A stretch of 64,000 bases of DNA from Pedobacter sp. AJM (GTDB lineage: Bacteria > Bacteroidota > Bacteroidia > Sphingobacteriales > Sphingobacteriaceae), in contig NZ_NHOT01000003.1 of NCBI RefSeq assembly GCF_002197755.1, positions 1 through 64,000 of the forward strand. The letters run 5' to 3'. Numbering within the stretch: position 1 is the first letter of the stretch; each line of letters opens with the position of its first letter. The notes under the pieces are model-generated. The model was not told the origin of the DNA and searched no databases. It worked only from the letters and a program-made list of their open reading frames with translations. This document shows positions 44,701 through 52,303 of the stretch, piece after piece. Position numbers and translations under genes: made by a program.

Positions 44701-44936
44701 CTGCCCCCCTTTACACTTACGGAAACACCTGGCAAGGTTTCGCCAGAAGCTGCCCGCACGGTTCCGGTGATCTGCACATCACGTTGAAAAGCGTTGATTT
44801 CGTAAGCCATACGGTGGACATCGGCAGCATAACCCGGAGCAATAGCGGCTGCCATCAGCAATGGCAAAGCGAGCATTCCTTTAAGGTTACTAACCTGGTG
44901 TACGTGAAATAAACTGCGTAAATTTCTTTTTTTCAT
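41769..44936 (-). CDS. SusC/RagA family TonB-linked outer-membrane protein
   Basis: A 1055-aa oligosaccharide importer. Signal peptide within residues 1-40; a carboxypeptidase-like domain at 53-125 (ITGTVRAASGETLPGVSVSV); a plug starting VVIGYQTIRRRDLTGATGSV with LPEALQGQTPGVAVR, VNIRGLATFGNASPLYVIDG and ILKDASAAAIYGSRAGNGVI, which are the hallmarks of SusC; and a 22-strand barrel to the C-terminus. SusD follows after 14 bp. This is the first gene of the locus; its 384-bp leader contains the promoter that the HTCS presumably controls. Confidence 0.97.
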   Translation of the reverse strand: MKKRNLRSLFHVHQVSNLKGMLALPLLMAAAIAPGYAADVHRMAYEINAFQRDVQITGTVRAASGETLPGVSVSVKGGSRVVATDANGKYSISVPENATLVFNYIGFQSKEIVVGSNPVMDVTLTSADTSLDDVVVIGYQTIRRRDLTGATGSVNTTNTEKLVSRSLPEALQGQTPGVAVRNGGAPGQEAVVNIRGLATFGNASPLYVIDGMIADPNTTVSPNDIEDVQILKDASAAAIYGSRAGNGVILITTKKGKDGPAKIAVTSRYSISQVPKTYDMMNAAEYAATNTRAYQASGMAIQPGVANYNGSTNTNWVDETLRTGSVQDYNASISGGGNGSKYLISGGYFKDKGVLIAREFERASFRVNTETTKGRFKFGENLAFSSSTSKSPFQGGAFAGNPWYDMFTSVPLIPVQDNALISTNNPGGWGYGSNASINTFSRNQTAIANITSVKSNFAKLLGNAFVDFKIIEGLTYRFNAGIETSFDKSKSLRKDGSWYQNQSPDFSQLSDNRSQFLSYLLEHTLNYNYVIGKHSINGVVGYTEQTTQTDNTFGSGIKLAQFGGDYFNTLTSTAGEGRTSSGTIYKSLLDSYLGRVNYTYNDKYLVTFTFRADKDSRFSPQFRTGYFPSGALGWRISKEDFFKVDWVSDLKLRGSYGSLGVNTLSPYQYIGFLNQAPDVVLGSGQTTNAGAIQAKLASGDLRWEKKKTTNLGFDASLFKDQFTVNFDVFRSVSEDVLLAQPLPGYLGNLQGDPIVNIGSIQNKGIELNLGYRPKLDGDFKWDIAGNISVIRNKVLSLGNLGIDTETGQPKDYIQSGNTRTQVGRSIGEYYVLKTDGIFQNQAEIDAHKAQSAYAKPGDIRYVNTVDGGTNDDINDKDRVFAGSAFPKFTTGLQFNSRYKDFSLSIQLYGAFGQKLYNDVLRELDSYGNSNYRRAINPWTPTNTATTFPRLGYQFAANDRGINENARGNTDRWIEDGSFLRLRNVELGYNLPVKFISKANISSARLYVSGQNLFTITKYSGLDPDVVGANANLEPGVDNGNYPSSRIISFGLSVGF

Positions 44937-45320
44937 AATAGTTACATTTGGTTTTGTTGAAAAGAAGTTCGATTGGTTCTGTACCTTAAAGGACAGTTTA
45001 AAAGCGGATGTATTTGGCTTTTTTTCATGGACAATGATGGATTTATATCGGTTAGCAATTCGTTAATCCTGGAGAAAATTTAACAGAACAATGTTAGTGC
45101 TTTGCCAATCATGGCGATATAAAAATTGAATCCAATGCTATAAAAAATGTGGAATTATGCCACTCCATAAGACATGGGAAGCGATTAGCAGGAAATTTGA
45201 GATAATGATTAGTGTATTTTACACTTCGATGTGTGGCCAGCCTTACAAATGACGGGCTGGTCAAAAATCCATTACGTGGTGATGGAAATTATTTATTTTA
45301 TGGTCTTCAAGAGTTACTGC
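44937..45320. other. Regulatory gap between DUF72 gene and susC
   Basis: 384 bp without a gene, between two minus-strand genes, so it holds the susC promoter and the end of the DUF72 transcript. A weak hairpin CCAGCC/GGCTGG (45237-45242 / 45255-45260) lies about 60 bp after the DUF72 stop. I could not identify the binding site of the hybrid regulator. Confidence 0.5.
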
Positions 45321-46082
45321 TTAGCACCTATTCCTGACCAATTCCCGAAGGGTAGTCAGATTAGCATAGGCCTCACCCATGGTGTTATTGAAGTAAACAA
45401 ATACCACTTTACCTTCCGCCAGCCATTCTGAAATATAGTCTGCATATTCATCAAGTATATCATCCGGGTAACTTCCCCTATAATTGCCTCCGGGACCATG
45501 AAAACGAAGGTAAACAAAATCAGTATCTGAATCTCTGACAGGCGAATTTGCCGGCGACTTATCATGGATCACCATGCCCAGCTTATACTCATCCAGAAGC
45601 TCATATATTTCATCGATGTAAAGTGATGGATGTCTGAATTCCAGGGCAATTTTCCACGCCATACCCGGATCATTTTCCCGAAGGACAGACATCAAATACT
45701 TCAACTGTTTAAAATGATTGAGTTTAATACTTGGCGGAAACTGAACTAAAATACAAGCTTTCTTTTCTTCTATATGCGAGATGACTTCAAAAAAACGGGA
45801 AACTACATCAGGATCAAAGGCCAGATCTTTATTATGCGTAATTTCTTTAAAAAGCTTAAAGGTAAAACGAAAATCCTCGTTTACATCTAAGGCCCATTTT
45901 TTAACTGTTGAGGCTTGTGGAATTTTATAGAATGAACTATTAATTTCAATGGTATTCATTAAAGAAGCATAGTAGCAAAGCCTGGATTTATCTTTAAATG
46001 CTTCCGGATAATGAAGTTTATTGGGAACAGGCAGCAAAAGACCACTTGTTCCGGCGTAATAGTTATTAAATGCAGTATCCAT
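45321..46082 (-). CDS. DUF72 family protein
   Basis: A 253-aa cytoplasmic TIM-barrel-like protein. It has the family marks: YAGTSGLLLPVPNKLHYPE, YYASLMNTIEINSSFYKIPQ, FRFTFKLFKEITHN, CILVQFPPSIKLN, ALEFRHPSLY, MVIHDKSP and VYLRFHGPGGNYRGSYPDDI, with a final VFVYFNNTMGEAYANLTTLREL. No enzymatic role is proven for DUF72; it is related by fold to sugar isomerase-like barrels. It begins 59 bp after the 96-aa membrane protein gene and may be co-transcribed with it. Confidence 0.92.
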   Translation of the reverse strand: MDTAFNNYYAGTSGLLLPVPNKLHYPEAFKDKSRLCYYASLMNTIEINSSFYKIPQASTVKKWALDVNEDFRFTFKLFKEITHNKDLAFDPDVVSRFFEVISHIEEKKACILVQFPPSIKLNHFKQLKYLMSVLRENDPGMAWKIALEFRHPSLYIDEIYELLDEYKLGMVIHDKSPANSPVRDSDTDFVYLRFHGPGGNYRGSYPDDILDEYADYISEWLAEGKVVFVYFNNTMGEAYANLTTLRELVRNRC

Positions 46083-46141
46083 ATCATCTAAATAACAATA
46101 GATAGATGCAAATAGTTATTGCGGATTTTGTGATTTTATTC

Positions 46142-46432
46142 TTATTCAATTAGTAGCCTCACATAATTTAGAATAACGAGTAAAATAAGTATAACGAAAA
46201 TATACCATTGAGTTTTATTTACGCTTTTGGCGCCAAATTTCCTTACACAGATCCTGTCTACAATTAAAATCAATACGGGAAGAGGTAACCACAGCAAATT
46301 TACCCACCCCTGTAACCGCTGATCCATCCCAAGCTGGTTGATCATAATAACAGATGAAATGACTAAACCAAATAAGGCAAGCAGGCTCAATACAAAGAAA
46401 ACTGTTATTTTTAATGGTCTGGATGTTGACAT
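46142..46432 (-). CDS. Small membrane protein, unknown function
   Basis: A 96-aa protein with three hydrophobic segments: residues 8-30 (ITVFFVLSLLALFGLVISSV), 40-60 (WVNLLWLPLPVLILIVDRIC) and 74-93 (WYIFVILILLVILNYVRLL). There is no family I recognise; the basic loop RKFGAKSVNKT lies between helices two and three. It lies upstream of the DUF72 gene on the same strand. Nothing in the sequence points to a substrate. Confidence 0.65.
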   Translation of the reverse strand: MSTSRPLKITVFFVLSLLALFGLVISSVIMINQLGMDQRLQGWVNLLWLPLPVLILIVDRICVRKFGAKSVNKTQWYIFVILILLVILNYVRLLIE

Positions 46433-46617
46433 TATTTTTGGTTAATGCAAGGTTTTGATTTAATGAATTATAGATTTAATACTGTTAATTTAATTCCCTA
46501 ACCTAACTAAATTCATTGAAAAATCTGGATCAACTAAATTATCTTGTAATAAAGTTCTGAATTTCTTTAATTACAACAGGAATGACCCACATCTTTTTTT
46601 ACAAAAAATTCAAGACA

Positions 46618-47280
46618 CTACCGATTATTTATCTTCATGGTTTTAAAGTCGCCTCCGCTGCTATCTGCTGTAAAAAGTCCTATTTTTCCAGCTGTTCGAT
46701 GGTTGAGTTTTTCGACCACCAGTGAAGGCTGGCTGGCGTGGTTGATGTACGCTTTAACAGTAGTGCCCTCCATTACTAATTTCATACTAAACCAATCATC
46801 AGGATTTGGTGGATCAATGATTTCTTTCTCAAAAACCCCATTCCGCTCCTTTCGCAGTTTTTCCCAGGTAAAATCGGGTTGTGAAATGTATTGCACCGCA
46901 TGAACTCGCCGGACAGCATCTTTAGCAAAAAAATTAAAAGGACGGCAATACACCGCATCATAATGAAGATCATCGGCACCATGAAAGGCAATCCCGATAA
47001 AACTGCGCTGAAAAACGTCTTTTCCCCGCATTTCAATCTCAATGGTTCCGTTTTTAAAGTCCTTCACCGGTAGCCAAACAATACCTTCCTTTTTACTTTC
47101 CGATATTTTCAGGTAAGCTCCACTATCACTTGAAATAATTTTGATCGTTCTGTTTACGGCTTTAAGCTTTCCTTTTTTGTACAGTTTAGCAAGTTCGATG
47201 GTTTGCTGTTGCTGTCCGAAGAGTAAGCAGGGAAGTAAAATCAGGGTAAATACGAAGATAAATCTGATTCGCTTTTTCAT
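46618..47280 (-). CDS. DUF1080-like (3-keto-disaccharide hydrolase-type) secreted protein
   Basis: A 220-aa secreted protein with a signal peptide to about residue 22 (CLLFGQ). The rest is one concanavalin-like jelly roll: IKIISSDSGAYLKISESKKE, NGTIEIEMRGKDVFQRSFIG, IAFHGADDLHYDAVYCRPFN, WFSMKLVMEGTTVKAYIN and KIGLFTADSSGGDFKTMKI, as in DUF1080/LamG-type sugar-binding or hydrolase proteins. Binding of a glycan is likely; catalysis is not clear. It lies 139 bp downstream of an AraC regulator gene on the same strand. Confidence 0.78.
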   Translation of the reverse strand: MKKRIRFIFVFTLILLPCLLFGQQQQTIELAKLYKKGKLKAVNRTIKIISSDSGAYLKISESKKEGIVWLPVKDFKNGTIEIEMRGKDVFQRSFIGIAFHGADDLHYDAVYCRPFNFFAKDAVRRVHAVQYISQPDFTWEKLRKERNGVFEKEIIDPPNPDDWFSMKLVMEGTTVKAYINHASQPSLVVEKLNHRTAGKIGLFTADSSGGDFKTMKINNR

Positions 47281-47419
47281 TTAAATGCTGTTTTAATGGT
47301 GTGATCGTTTATCGGTTTTTCTTTTATGTGAAGAACGTCTGCCTGTTTTTTGTATAAAAGTTAGTGGTGAACAGGCACCTGCACAAAAATACCATGCATA
47401 AAAAAATAATCAAGACCAA

Positions 47420-48295
47420 TCAGATAACAGAACTACCCTTTTGATAAGCATTTCTGAATGCTTTCGGGGAGATCCCGGTTTGCGACTTGAAGAAACGTGT
47501 TAAATGATTGGCCTGTGAGAATTGCAACTGATACGAAATTTCGTTGATATTCAGCTGCGTATAAGATAAAAGCGACTTAATTTCAAACAGGATAAATTCA
47601 TTGACCATTTCAGAAACGGTAAGCCCGAATTGCCTTTTGATGCATTTATTGAGTGTTACCCTGCTAATGCCTAACTGCTGTGCATAATAATCGATATTTC
47701 TGGTTTTACATACGTCATTTTGTAAAACCTCCTTAAACCTGAATGCCAGGCTATTATTTTCTGTTTCTGAAGACAACAGGTAATGCTGTGCATAGGCGCG
47801 ATTGAGTTTAATTAATACCAGGTATAACAACGCCCTGATCATATGTTCGCTATCTGACTTAAATGTTTTGATCTCCATGAGCAGCTCCTGAATAATATTC
47901 GCCAGCTGTGAAAAGAAGCCCTCATTAACCTTCAGGTAGAGTGGTTTTGTTTTGTTATAGAAAAACTGCAGCCTGAAAGCAAATAATTTATCCGAGAAGA
48001 AATCAGACAAAAAGCTATCCTGAAAAAACAGGAAATAACAATCCACCTTAGTTTTGTCTAAAAACCACCTTCTTTTTTGAAATGGAGAGATAAAAACAAT
48101 GGTATGATCAGTAATTTCAATGCGCTGCTGATCAAGTGCTAAATAGCCGTTCCCTTTAGCAAAAAATATGATTTCATAAAAATCAGCGTCATGAAGCTTA
48201 CTTTCGAAAAAATAATTCGGAATATCTTTATAAGCACCGATATCAATCAGGAGCTCAACATCATACTTATTTTTCAGAAATTTAAAGGTCTTCAT
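47420..48295 (-). CDS. AraC family transcriptional regulator
   Basis: A 291-aa cytoplasmic regulator. The N-terminal 150 residues are a cupin-like sensor (DADFYEIIFFAKGNGYLALD, ITDHTIVFISPFQKRRW). The C-terminal 100 residues hold two HTH motifs: IDYYAQQLGISRVTLNKCIK and INEISYQLQFSQANHLTRFF, with the closing SQTGISPKAFRNAYQ. Such Bacteroidota AraC proteins usually control a neighbouring gene in response to a small ligand; the secreted DUF1080-like gene downstream is the simplest target. Ligand unknown. Confidence 0.93.
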   Translation of the reverse strand: MKTFKFLKNKYDVELLIDIGAYKDIPNYFFESKLHDADFYEIIFFAKGNGYLALDQQRIEITDHTIVFISPFQKRRWFLDKTKVDCYFLFFQDSFLSDFFSDKLFAFRLQFFYNKTKPLYLKVNEGFFSQLANIIQELLMEIKTFKSDSEHMIRALLYLVLIKLNRAYAQHYLLSSETENNSLAFRFKEVLQNDVCKTRNIDYYAQQLGISRVTLNKCIKRQFGLTVSEMVNEFILFEIKSLLSYTQLNINEISYQLQFSQANHLTRFFKSQTGISPKAFRNAYQKGSSVI

Positions 48296-48559
48296 TGTTA
48301 ATGTATTTCATACACTATTTAAATGCAGAGTTAAGCCATCGGTGCATTTGACCTCTCTCTTTGCCAGCAAACTATCCACAGCGATCCAATAGAGCTGATA
48401 AAAGTAGTCATTTGAAATTATTTTATCCGAGCTTACTTTAACGTGCACAAACCCTCTCCCAATTCGTTATGGCATTGCCAACTGAGATCTATTTATAAAT
48501 CGTTTAACAATAACTTAGGCTATATACCTTGCACAAGGTTTTGCACATTATACAATTTA

Positions 48560-48982
48560 CTACTTAGTCCATTCATTTCCGGCTTTATACAAAACGTACT
48601 TCCCTCCCCCTGTAAAAAATATACCAATGCCTGCAAACATATAGATTAGTGCAAGTTCTCCATCTAGTCCGCCGTTTTCATTAATTGTAAATGCTGACAT
48701 CCCGTGGGCCAGGTATATTGCAAATAACATTACAATAGCAATCATCAGCCCGGAAAGGCGTGAAAAGATACCCAAAATCAACATCAGCGGTGCCAGTACT
48801 TCACCCACTGGAACACCAACCCAAACAAAAGCCGGCAAGCCCTTTTCGATAAGGCTCTGTTTGATAAAATCAAATCCATGGAACAGTTTGGCTATGCCGT
48901 GAAAGATCATTAAGCCACCAGTAGCGATACGCAATAACAGGATGCCAAGATCTGGCTTTAATGTACTTGAAATTTTATTCAT
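48560..48982 (-). CDS. DoxX family membrane protein
   Basis: A 140-aa inner-membrane protein with four helices, starting LGILLLRIATGGLMIFHGIA and KLFHGFDFIKQSLIEKGLPA, then VWVGVPVGEVLAPLMLILGI and FSRLSGLMIAIVMLFAIYLA, and a last segment LIYMFAGIGIFFTGGG; these fit DoxX. The family takes part in quinone- or thiol-linked redox reactions at the membrane. It is the last gene of the same-strand run from the efflux pump and LytS/LytT genes (37-bp gap). Confidence 0.9.
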   Translation of the reverse strand: MNKISSTLKPDLGILLLRIATGGLMIFHGIAKLFHGFDFIKQSLIEKGLPAFVWVGVPVGEVLAPLMLILGIFSRLSGLMIAIVMLFAIYLAHGMSAFTINENGGLDGELALIYMFAGIGIFFTGGGKYVLYKAGNEWTK

Positions 48983-49019
48983 CTTATTTGTTTTTCAGTC
49001 TTTTTATAATGGGTCGATT

Positions 49020-49766
49020 TTATTGATTTAACCACTCTTTAAATTTCGTTGCTTTTTCTTTGCTCACCAACACTTCTTTTTCAGGATGCGCTTTAAGCAC
49101 AACCTTCAGCTTGCCATTAAAACTGTTCAGAATACGCTCGATGCTATTGATAGAAATGATAAACTGACGGTTAGCCCTAAAGAAATCATCCGGGTTCAAT
49201 TCGTCTTCCAGATCGTCTAAAGAATATGATACCATCTCTTCCTGCCCAGATTTTAACATCAGCCGTGTAGATTTATATTCGAAATACACAAACGCTATAT
49301 CATCTGCATTTATGGTTTTGAAACCATCGAAAGCTGGCAATAGAAAACGCTTGCGGTATATTTTTGCTTTACTGTTGATCAGGTCCAGCAACTTTTCCAT
49401 ATCAGGCTGTGAAGCGGCAGGATTAGTTTTTTTTAAAGCTATGGCGAGCTCCTCTTTCTGGATGGGTTTGAGCAAATAATCCAGACTATTCACTTTAAAA
49501 GCCCTTATCGCATATTCATCATAAGCTGTGGTGAATATCACAGAAAAGCTAACGGTAGTTTGCTGAAAAATATCAAAGCTCAAGCCGTCAGACAGGCGAA
49601 TATCCATCAGTGCAACATCTGGTTTGGCATTGTTTTTTATCCACTGCACTGTTTCCTCAACCGAGCTTACCGTACCAACAATATGATAGGCATCCGATAT
49701 TTCTGCAACCAACTGTTGCAGGCGTATGGCATTGTGTTTTTCATCTTCTACAATCAGAATGTTCAT
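49020..49766 (-). CDS. LytTR response regulator
   Basis: A 248-aa regulator. The receiver has acidic EDE near residue 7, phosphoacceptor Asp55 (VALMDIRLSDG), Thr at about 82 in FTTAYDEYAIRAF, and Lys in DYLLKPIQKEEL. The C-terminal LytTR DNA-binding domain runs from about 140 (KRFLLPAFDGFKTINADDIA, LNPDDFFRANRQFIISINSI, VLKAHPEKEVLVSKEKATKF). It starts 11 bp after the partner kinase gene and is preceded by an RND pump, which suggests the pump or the DoxX gene as its target. No promoter site was recognised. Confidence 0.95.
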   Translation of the reverse strand: MNILIVEDEKHNAIRLQQLVAEISDAYHIVGTVSSVEETVQWIKNNAKPDVALMDIRLSDGLSFDIFQQTTVSFSVIFTTAYDEYAIRAFKVNSLDYLLKPIQKEELAIALKKTNPAASQPDMEKLLDLINSKAKIYRKRFLLPAFDGFKTINADDIAFVYFEYKSTRLMLKSGQEEMVSYSLDDLEDELNPDDFFRANRQFIISINSIERILNSFNGKLKVVLKAHPEKEVLVSKEKATKFKEWLNQ

Positions 49767-49777
49767 TTATTAAAATA

Positions 49778-50848
49778 TTAGTTCAACAAAGGCAAGCCCA
49801 CTTCAAAACTGTTGCTGGTTTCTTTAATTACAGGAATTTTATCAGATAAAATTTCATAACGGTTGATGATATTGTTCAGCCCAAATCCGGTTGTTGGTAA
49901 AGGGTTTGCTATGCGTTGTAAATTATTTCTCACCCATAAAAAATCAGTTTCCTTGTCAATATTAATACAAATGAGTAGCGGCATCGCCCCTGTTGCCCTA
50001 TTGTGTTTAATGGCATTTTCAACTAACAGCTGCAAGCTTATAGGTGGGATATACCTGTTTATAAATTCGTCAGGAATATCCATTTCAATCTTAACATTCT
50101 CACCATGGCGGATGTGGATGAGGTAACTATACGATTTCACAAAATTGATTTCCTCCTGCAGGGTAACCAAATTCTTTTTTAGGTTGATCATCATATATCG
50201 GTTCACCTGCGAAAGATTATCCAAAAAAAGACTGGCAAGTTCTTGGTCTTCATTAATCAGGGCAGATAGCGTGCTGAAATTATTGAACATAAAATGCGGA
50301 TCCAGTTGCAGTTTGAGGGATTGCAATTCAGATTGCATGGCCACTTCTTTGAGTTCCAGGGTTTTTATTTTCAGTGCTGCGGTTTCCGACATCGATTTTT
50401 TCCAATATTCGAGTAAAGCATATCCGGTGTGAAAAGTGCTTACAAAAATAGAAACAATCACACCAACCAGAAAAAACTGCCAGATACTGATGGCTTGCTC
50501 GGTATTTTCAGGCTCATCATATTCTGCCTGGTAATACAGATGTTGCAGGTAGAGCATAAGCGTGACCACAAAGATAACCAAAACCAATTGTACCAGCACA
50601 CGTTGCATTGGTGCATTGTTCCATGGCAATTTTTTATCCAAAAATTTGGCAATAAACACACTGGTTTCTATAATTGCCCAAGACTGTAAGAAAACAAAAA
50701 CTACTTCTTCCAGTATTTCATATACACTCATCTGCCGATACGTCTTCATAAAATCGACAAATGGATTTATTAAATAGGAAAATAAATAAACCAATACGAA
50801 TACTACCAATATGGAAATGAGCTTAACGGGCCACTTTATGGGTTTCAT
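49778..50848 (-). CDS. LytS/YehU-type sensor histidine kinase
   Basis: A 356-aa inner-membrane kinase. Four helices lie in residues 10-145 (ISILVVFVLVYLFSYLI, VLVQLVLVIFVVTLMLYLQ, WQFFLVGVIVSIFVST). The His_kinase domain has His185 in LQLDPHFMFNNFSTLSALI, then FVKSYSYLIHIRHGENV, the N-box LLVENAIKHN and FGLNNIINRY. It phosphorylates the LytTR regulator encoded 11 bp downstream. The sensor part has no extracytoplasmic domain, so a membrane signal is likely. Confidence 0.95.
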   Translation of the reverse strand: MKPIKWPVKLISILVVFVLVYLFSYLINPFVDFMKTYRQMSVYEILEEVVFVFLQSWAIIETSVFIAKFLDKKLPWNNAPMQRVLVQLVLVIFVVTLMLYLQHLYYQAEYDEPENTEQAISIWQFFLVGVIVSIFVSTFHTGYALLEYWKKSMSETAALKIKTLELKEVAMQSELQSLKLQLDPHFMFNNFSTLSALINEDQELASLFLDNLSQVNRYMMINLKKNLVTLQEEINFVKSYSYLIHIRHGENVKIEMDIPDEFINRYIPPISLQLLVENAIKHNRATGAMPLLICINIDKETDFLWVRNNLQRIANPLPTTGFGLNNIINRYEILSDKIPVIKETSNSFEVGLPLLN

Positions 50849-50889
50849 ATTTTTTGGTGTGAAATATTAAGATGGTAAAGATACATACA

Positions 50890-52293
50890 TCAATTCCAAC
50901 CGCCACCTACGGCACGGTAAAGTTCTATTTTATTGGCAATTTGGTCCCGTTGCAGTTGTGCGCTTGCCAGGCTTGCCTGCAGGTAGTTATTTTCTGCAAT
51001 GATCACTTCCAGATAATTAACCATTCCATTTTTAAATAACTTTTTAGCAGTTACCATTCCTTTTTCCAATTCCTGCGCCCGCAACCTGGTATGTATGGCT
51101 TGTTCTTTTAATTTTTCTTCTTTAATCAGTGCAATAGAAACTTCGCCATAAGCCGTCAGAACCGATTGACGGAAATTAATAACGGCTTTTTCATAATCTA
51201 TTTTTGCCTGTTTTTGTTGTAATTTTAAAGCACCCCGATTGAAAACAGGCTGGGTAATCCCACCGGCAAAAGTACTGAATAATGATGCAGGAACAGTGAA
51301 CCAGTTGCTTACTTTTAGTGAATTAAGTCCGGACTGTGCGGATAAACTGATGGTTGGGTATAATGAAGCCTGTGCCACACCCACTTTTGCATTTGCTGAG
51401 CGCAAGCTGAGTGCTGAAGCAGAAACATCCGGACGATTTGCCAGCACCGAAACCCCATAATCCATATGAGTGGTATTGAGTTCATCATTTATGTTTTCTT
51501 GTCGGTCTATTGACGATGGATAGTTTCCACACAAAATACTCAGCGCAATTTCTTGCTGTGCGATATCCTGTCCTATCTGTGATAGTAACACCTTTACTTG
51601 TGCTAATTGCGCCGTCGCCTGTTGGATACCCAAAGCATTGGCATCACCATATTTGAACTGAATGCGTAATATTTGCAAGGTATTTTCACCCAATTCTATA
51701 TTCCTTTTGGCTACAAAAAGCTGGTTATCCAACATCAGTAAATTATAATAGCCATTGGCCACATCGGCAACCAGCTTGGTTTGTACGGCTTTTTTTACCG
51801 CCTGGCTTTGTAAATAATCAGCCTGTGCCGCTTCTTTTTGCCTTTTGATTTTTCCCCAGATATCAATTTCCCAGGTAAGGCCTAAAGAAGTGGTAAAATC
51901 TTGTGTGGTGGTACTGGAAGTAAATTGTTGTGCAGATATCCCGGCCAAGCTGTTTTTTGATGCAGTACTTCTGTTCGCATTCATTTGTGCGTTCAACTCA
52001 GGTAAATAATTAAGTTTTACTTTTTTAAAAATAGCTCCTGCACTTTCTATATTTTGTATTGCCAATTGTATTTCGCTGTTTTTTTCAATGGCCTGATCAA
52101 TTAGCTTAACTAATTTTTCGTTTTTGAAAAAGTCTTTTCTATCGAGCACAGTCGTGTCGTTCCTGCCATTTTCGGTTGTACCAAATTGAACCGGCATTGC
52201 TAAAGCTGGTTTCGTATAATCTTTGGTTACACTGCAAGCGCCCAGCATCAGCATCATGAATAAAACAGGAAGGCTGCTTTTGTATCGTTTCAT
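50890..52293 (-). CDS. RND efflux outer-membrane lipoprotein (NodT/OprM family)
   Basis: A protein of 467 aa from ATG 52293, which gives a clean lipobox MLGAC; a reading from 52320 adds nine residues and overlaps the RND gene by 17 bp. The TolC-like fold has long helices with the OMF duplication: KLIDQAIEKNSEIQLAIQNI, GLTWEIDIWGKIKRQKEAAQ, YYNLLMLDNQLFVAKRNIEL and YPTISLSAQSGLNSLKVSNW, ending QIANKIELYRAVGGGWN. It forms the outer-membrane exit duct of the pump whose other two parts are encoded upstream. Confidence 0.93.
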   Translation of the reverse strand: MKRYKSSLPVLFMMLMLGACSVTKDYTKPALAMPVQFGTTENGRNDTTVLDRKDFFKNEKLVKLIDQAIEKNSEIQLAIQNIESAGAIFKKVKLNYLPELNAQMNANRSTASKNSLAGISAQQFTSSTTTQDFTTSLGLTWEIDIWGKIKRQKEAAQADYLQSQAVKKAVQTKLVADVANGYYNLLMLDNQLFVAKRNIELGENTLQILRIQFKYGDANALGIQQATAQLAQVKVLLSQIGQDIAQQEIALSILCGNYPSSIDRQENINDELNTTHMDYGVSVLANRPDVSASALSLRSANAKVGVAQASLYPTISLSAQSGLNSLKVSNWFTVPASLFSTFAGGITQPVFNRGALKLQQKQAKIDYEKAVINFRQSVLTAYGEVSIALIKEEKLKEQAIHTRLRAQELEKGMVTAKKLFKNGMVNYLEVIIAENNYLQASLASAQLQRDQIANKIELYRAVGGGWN

Positions 52294-52303
52294 AACCGGG
52301 AGT

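Noticed and set aside
45237..45260. Hairpin CCAGCC/GGCTGG as terminator of the DUF72 gene
   Set aside because: Only 6 bp, about 60 bp away and without a T-run on the minus strand.
48526..48539. Palindrome ACCTTGCACAAGGT after the DoxX gene as a terminator
   Set aside because: The arms are 6 bp with a 2-base centre, too tight for a hairpin, and no T-run follows.
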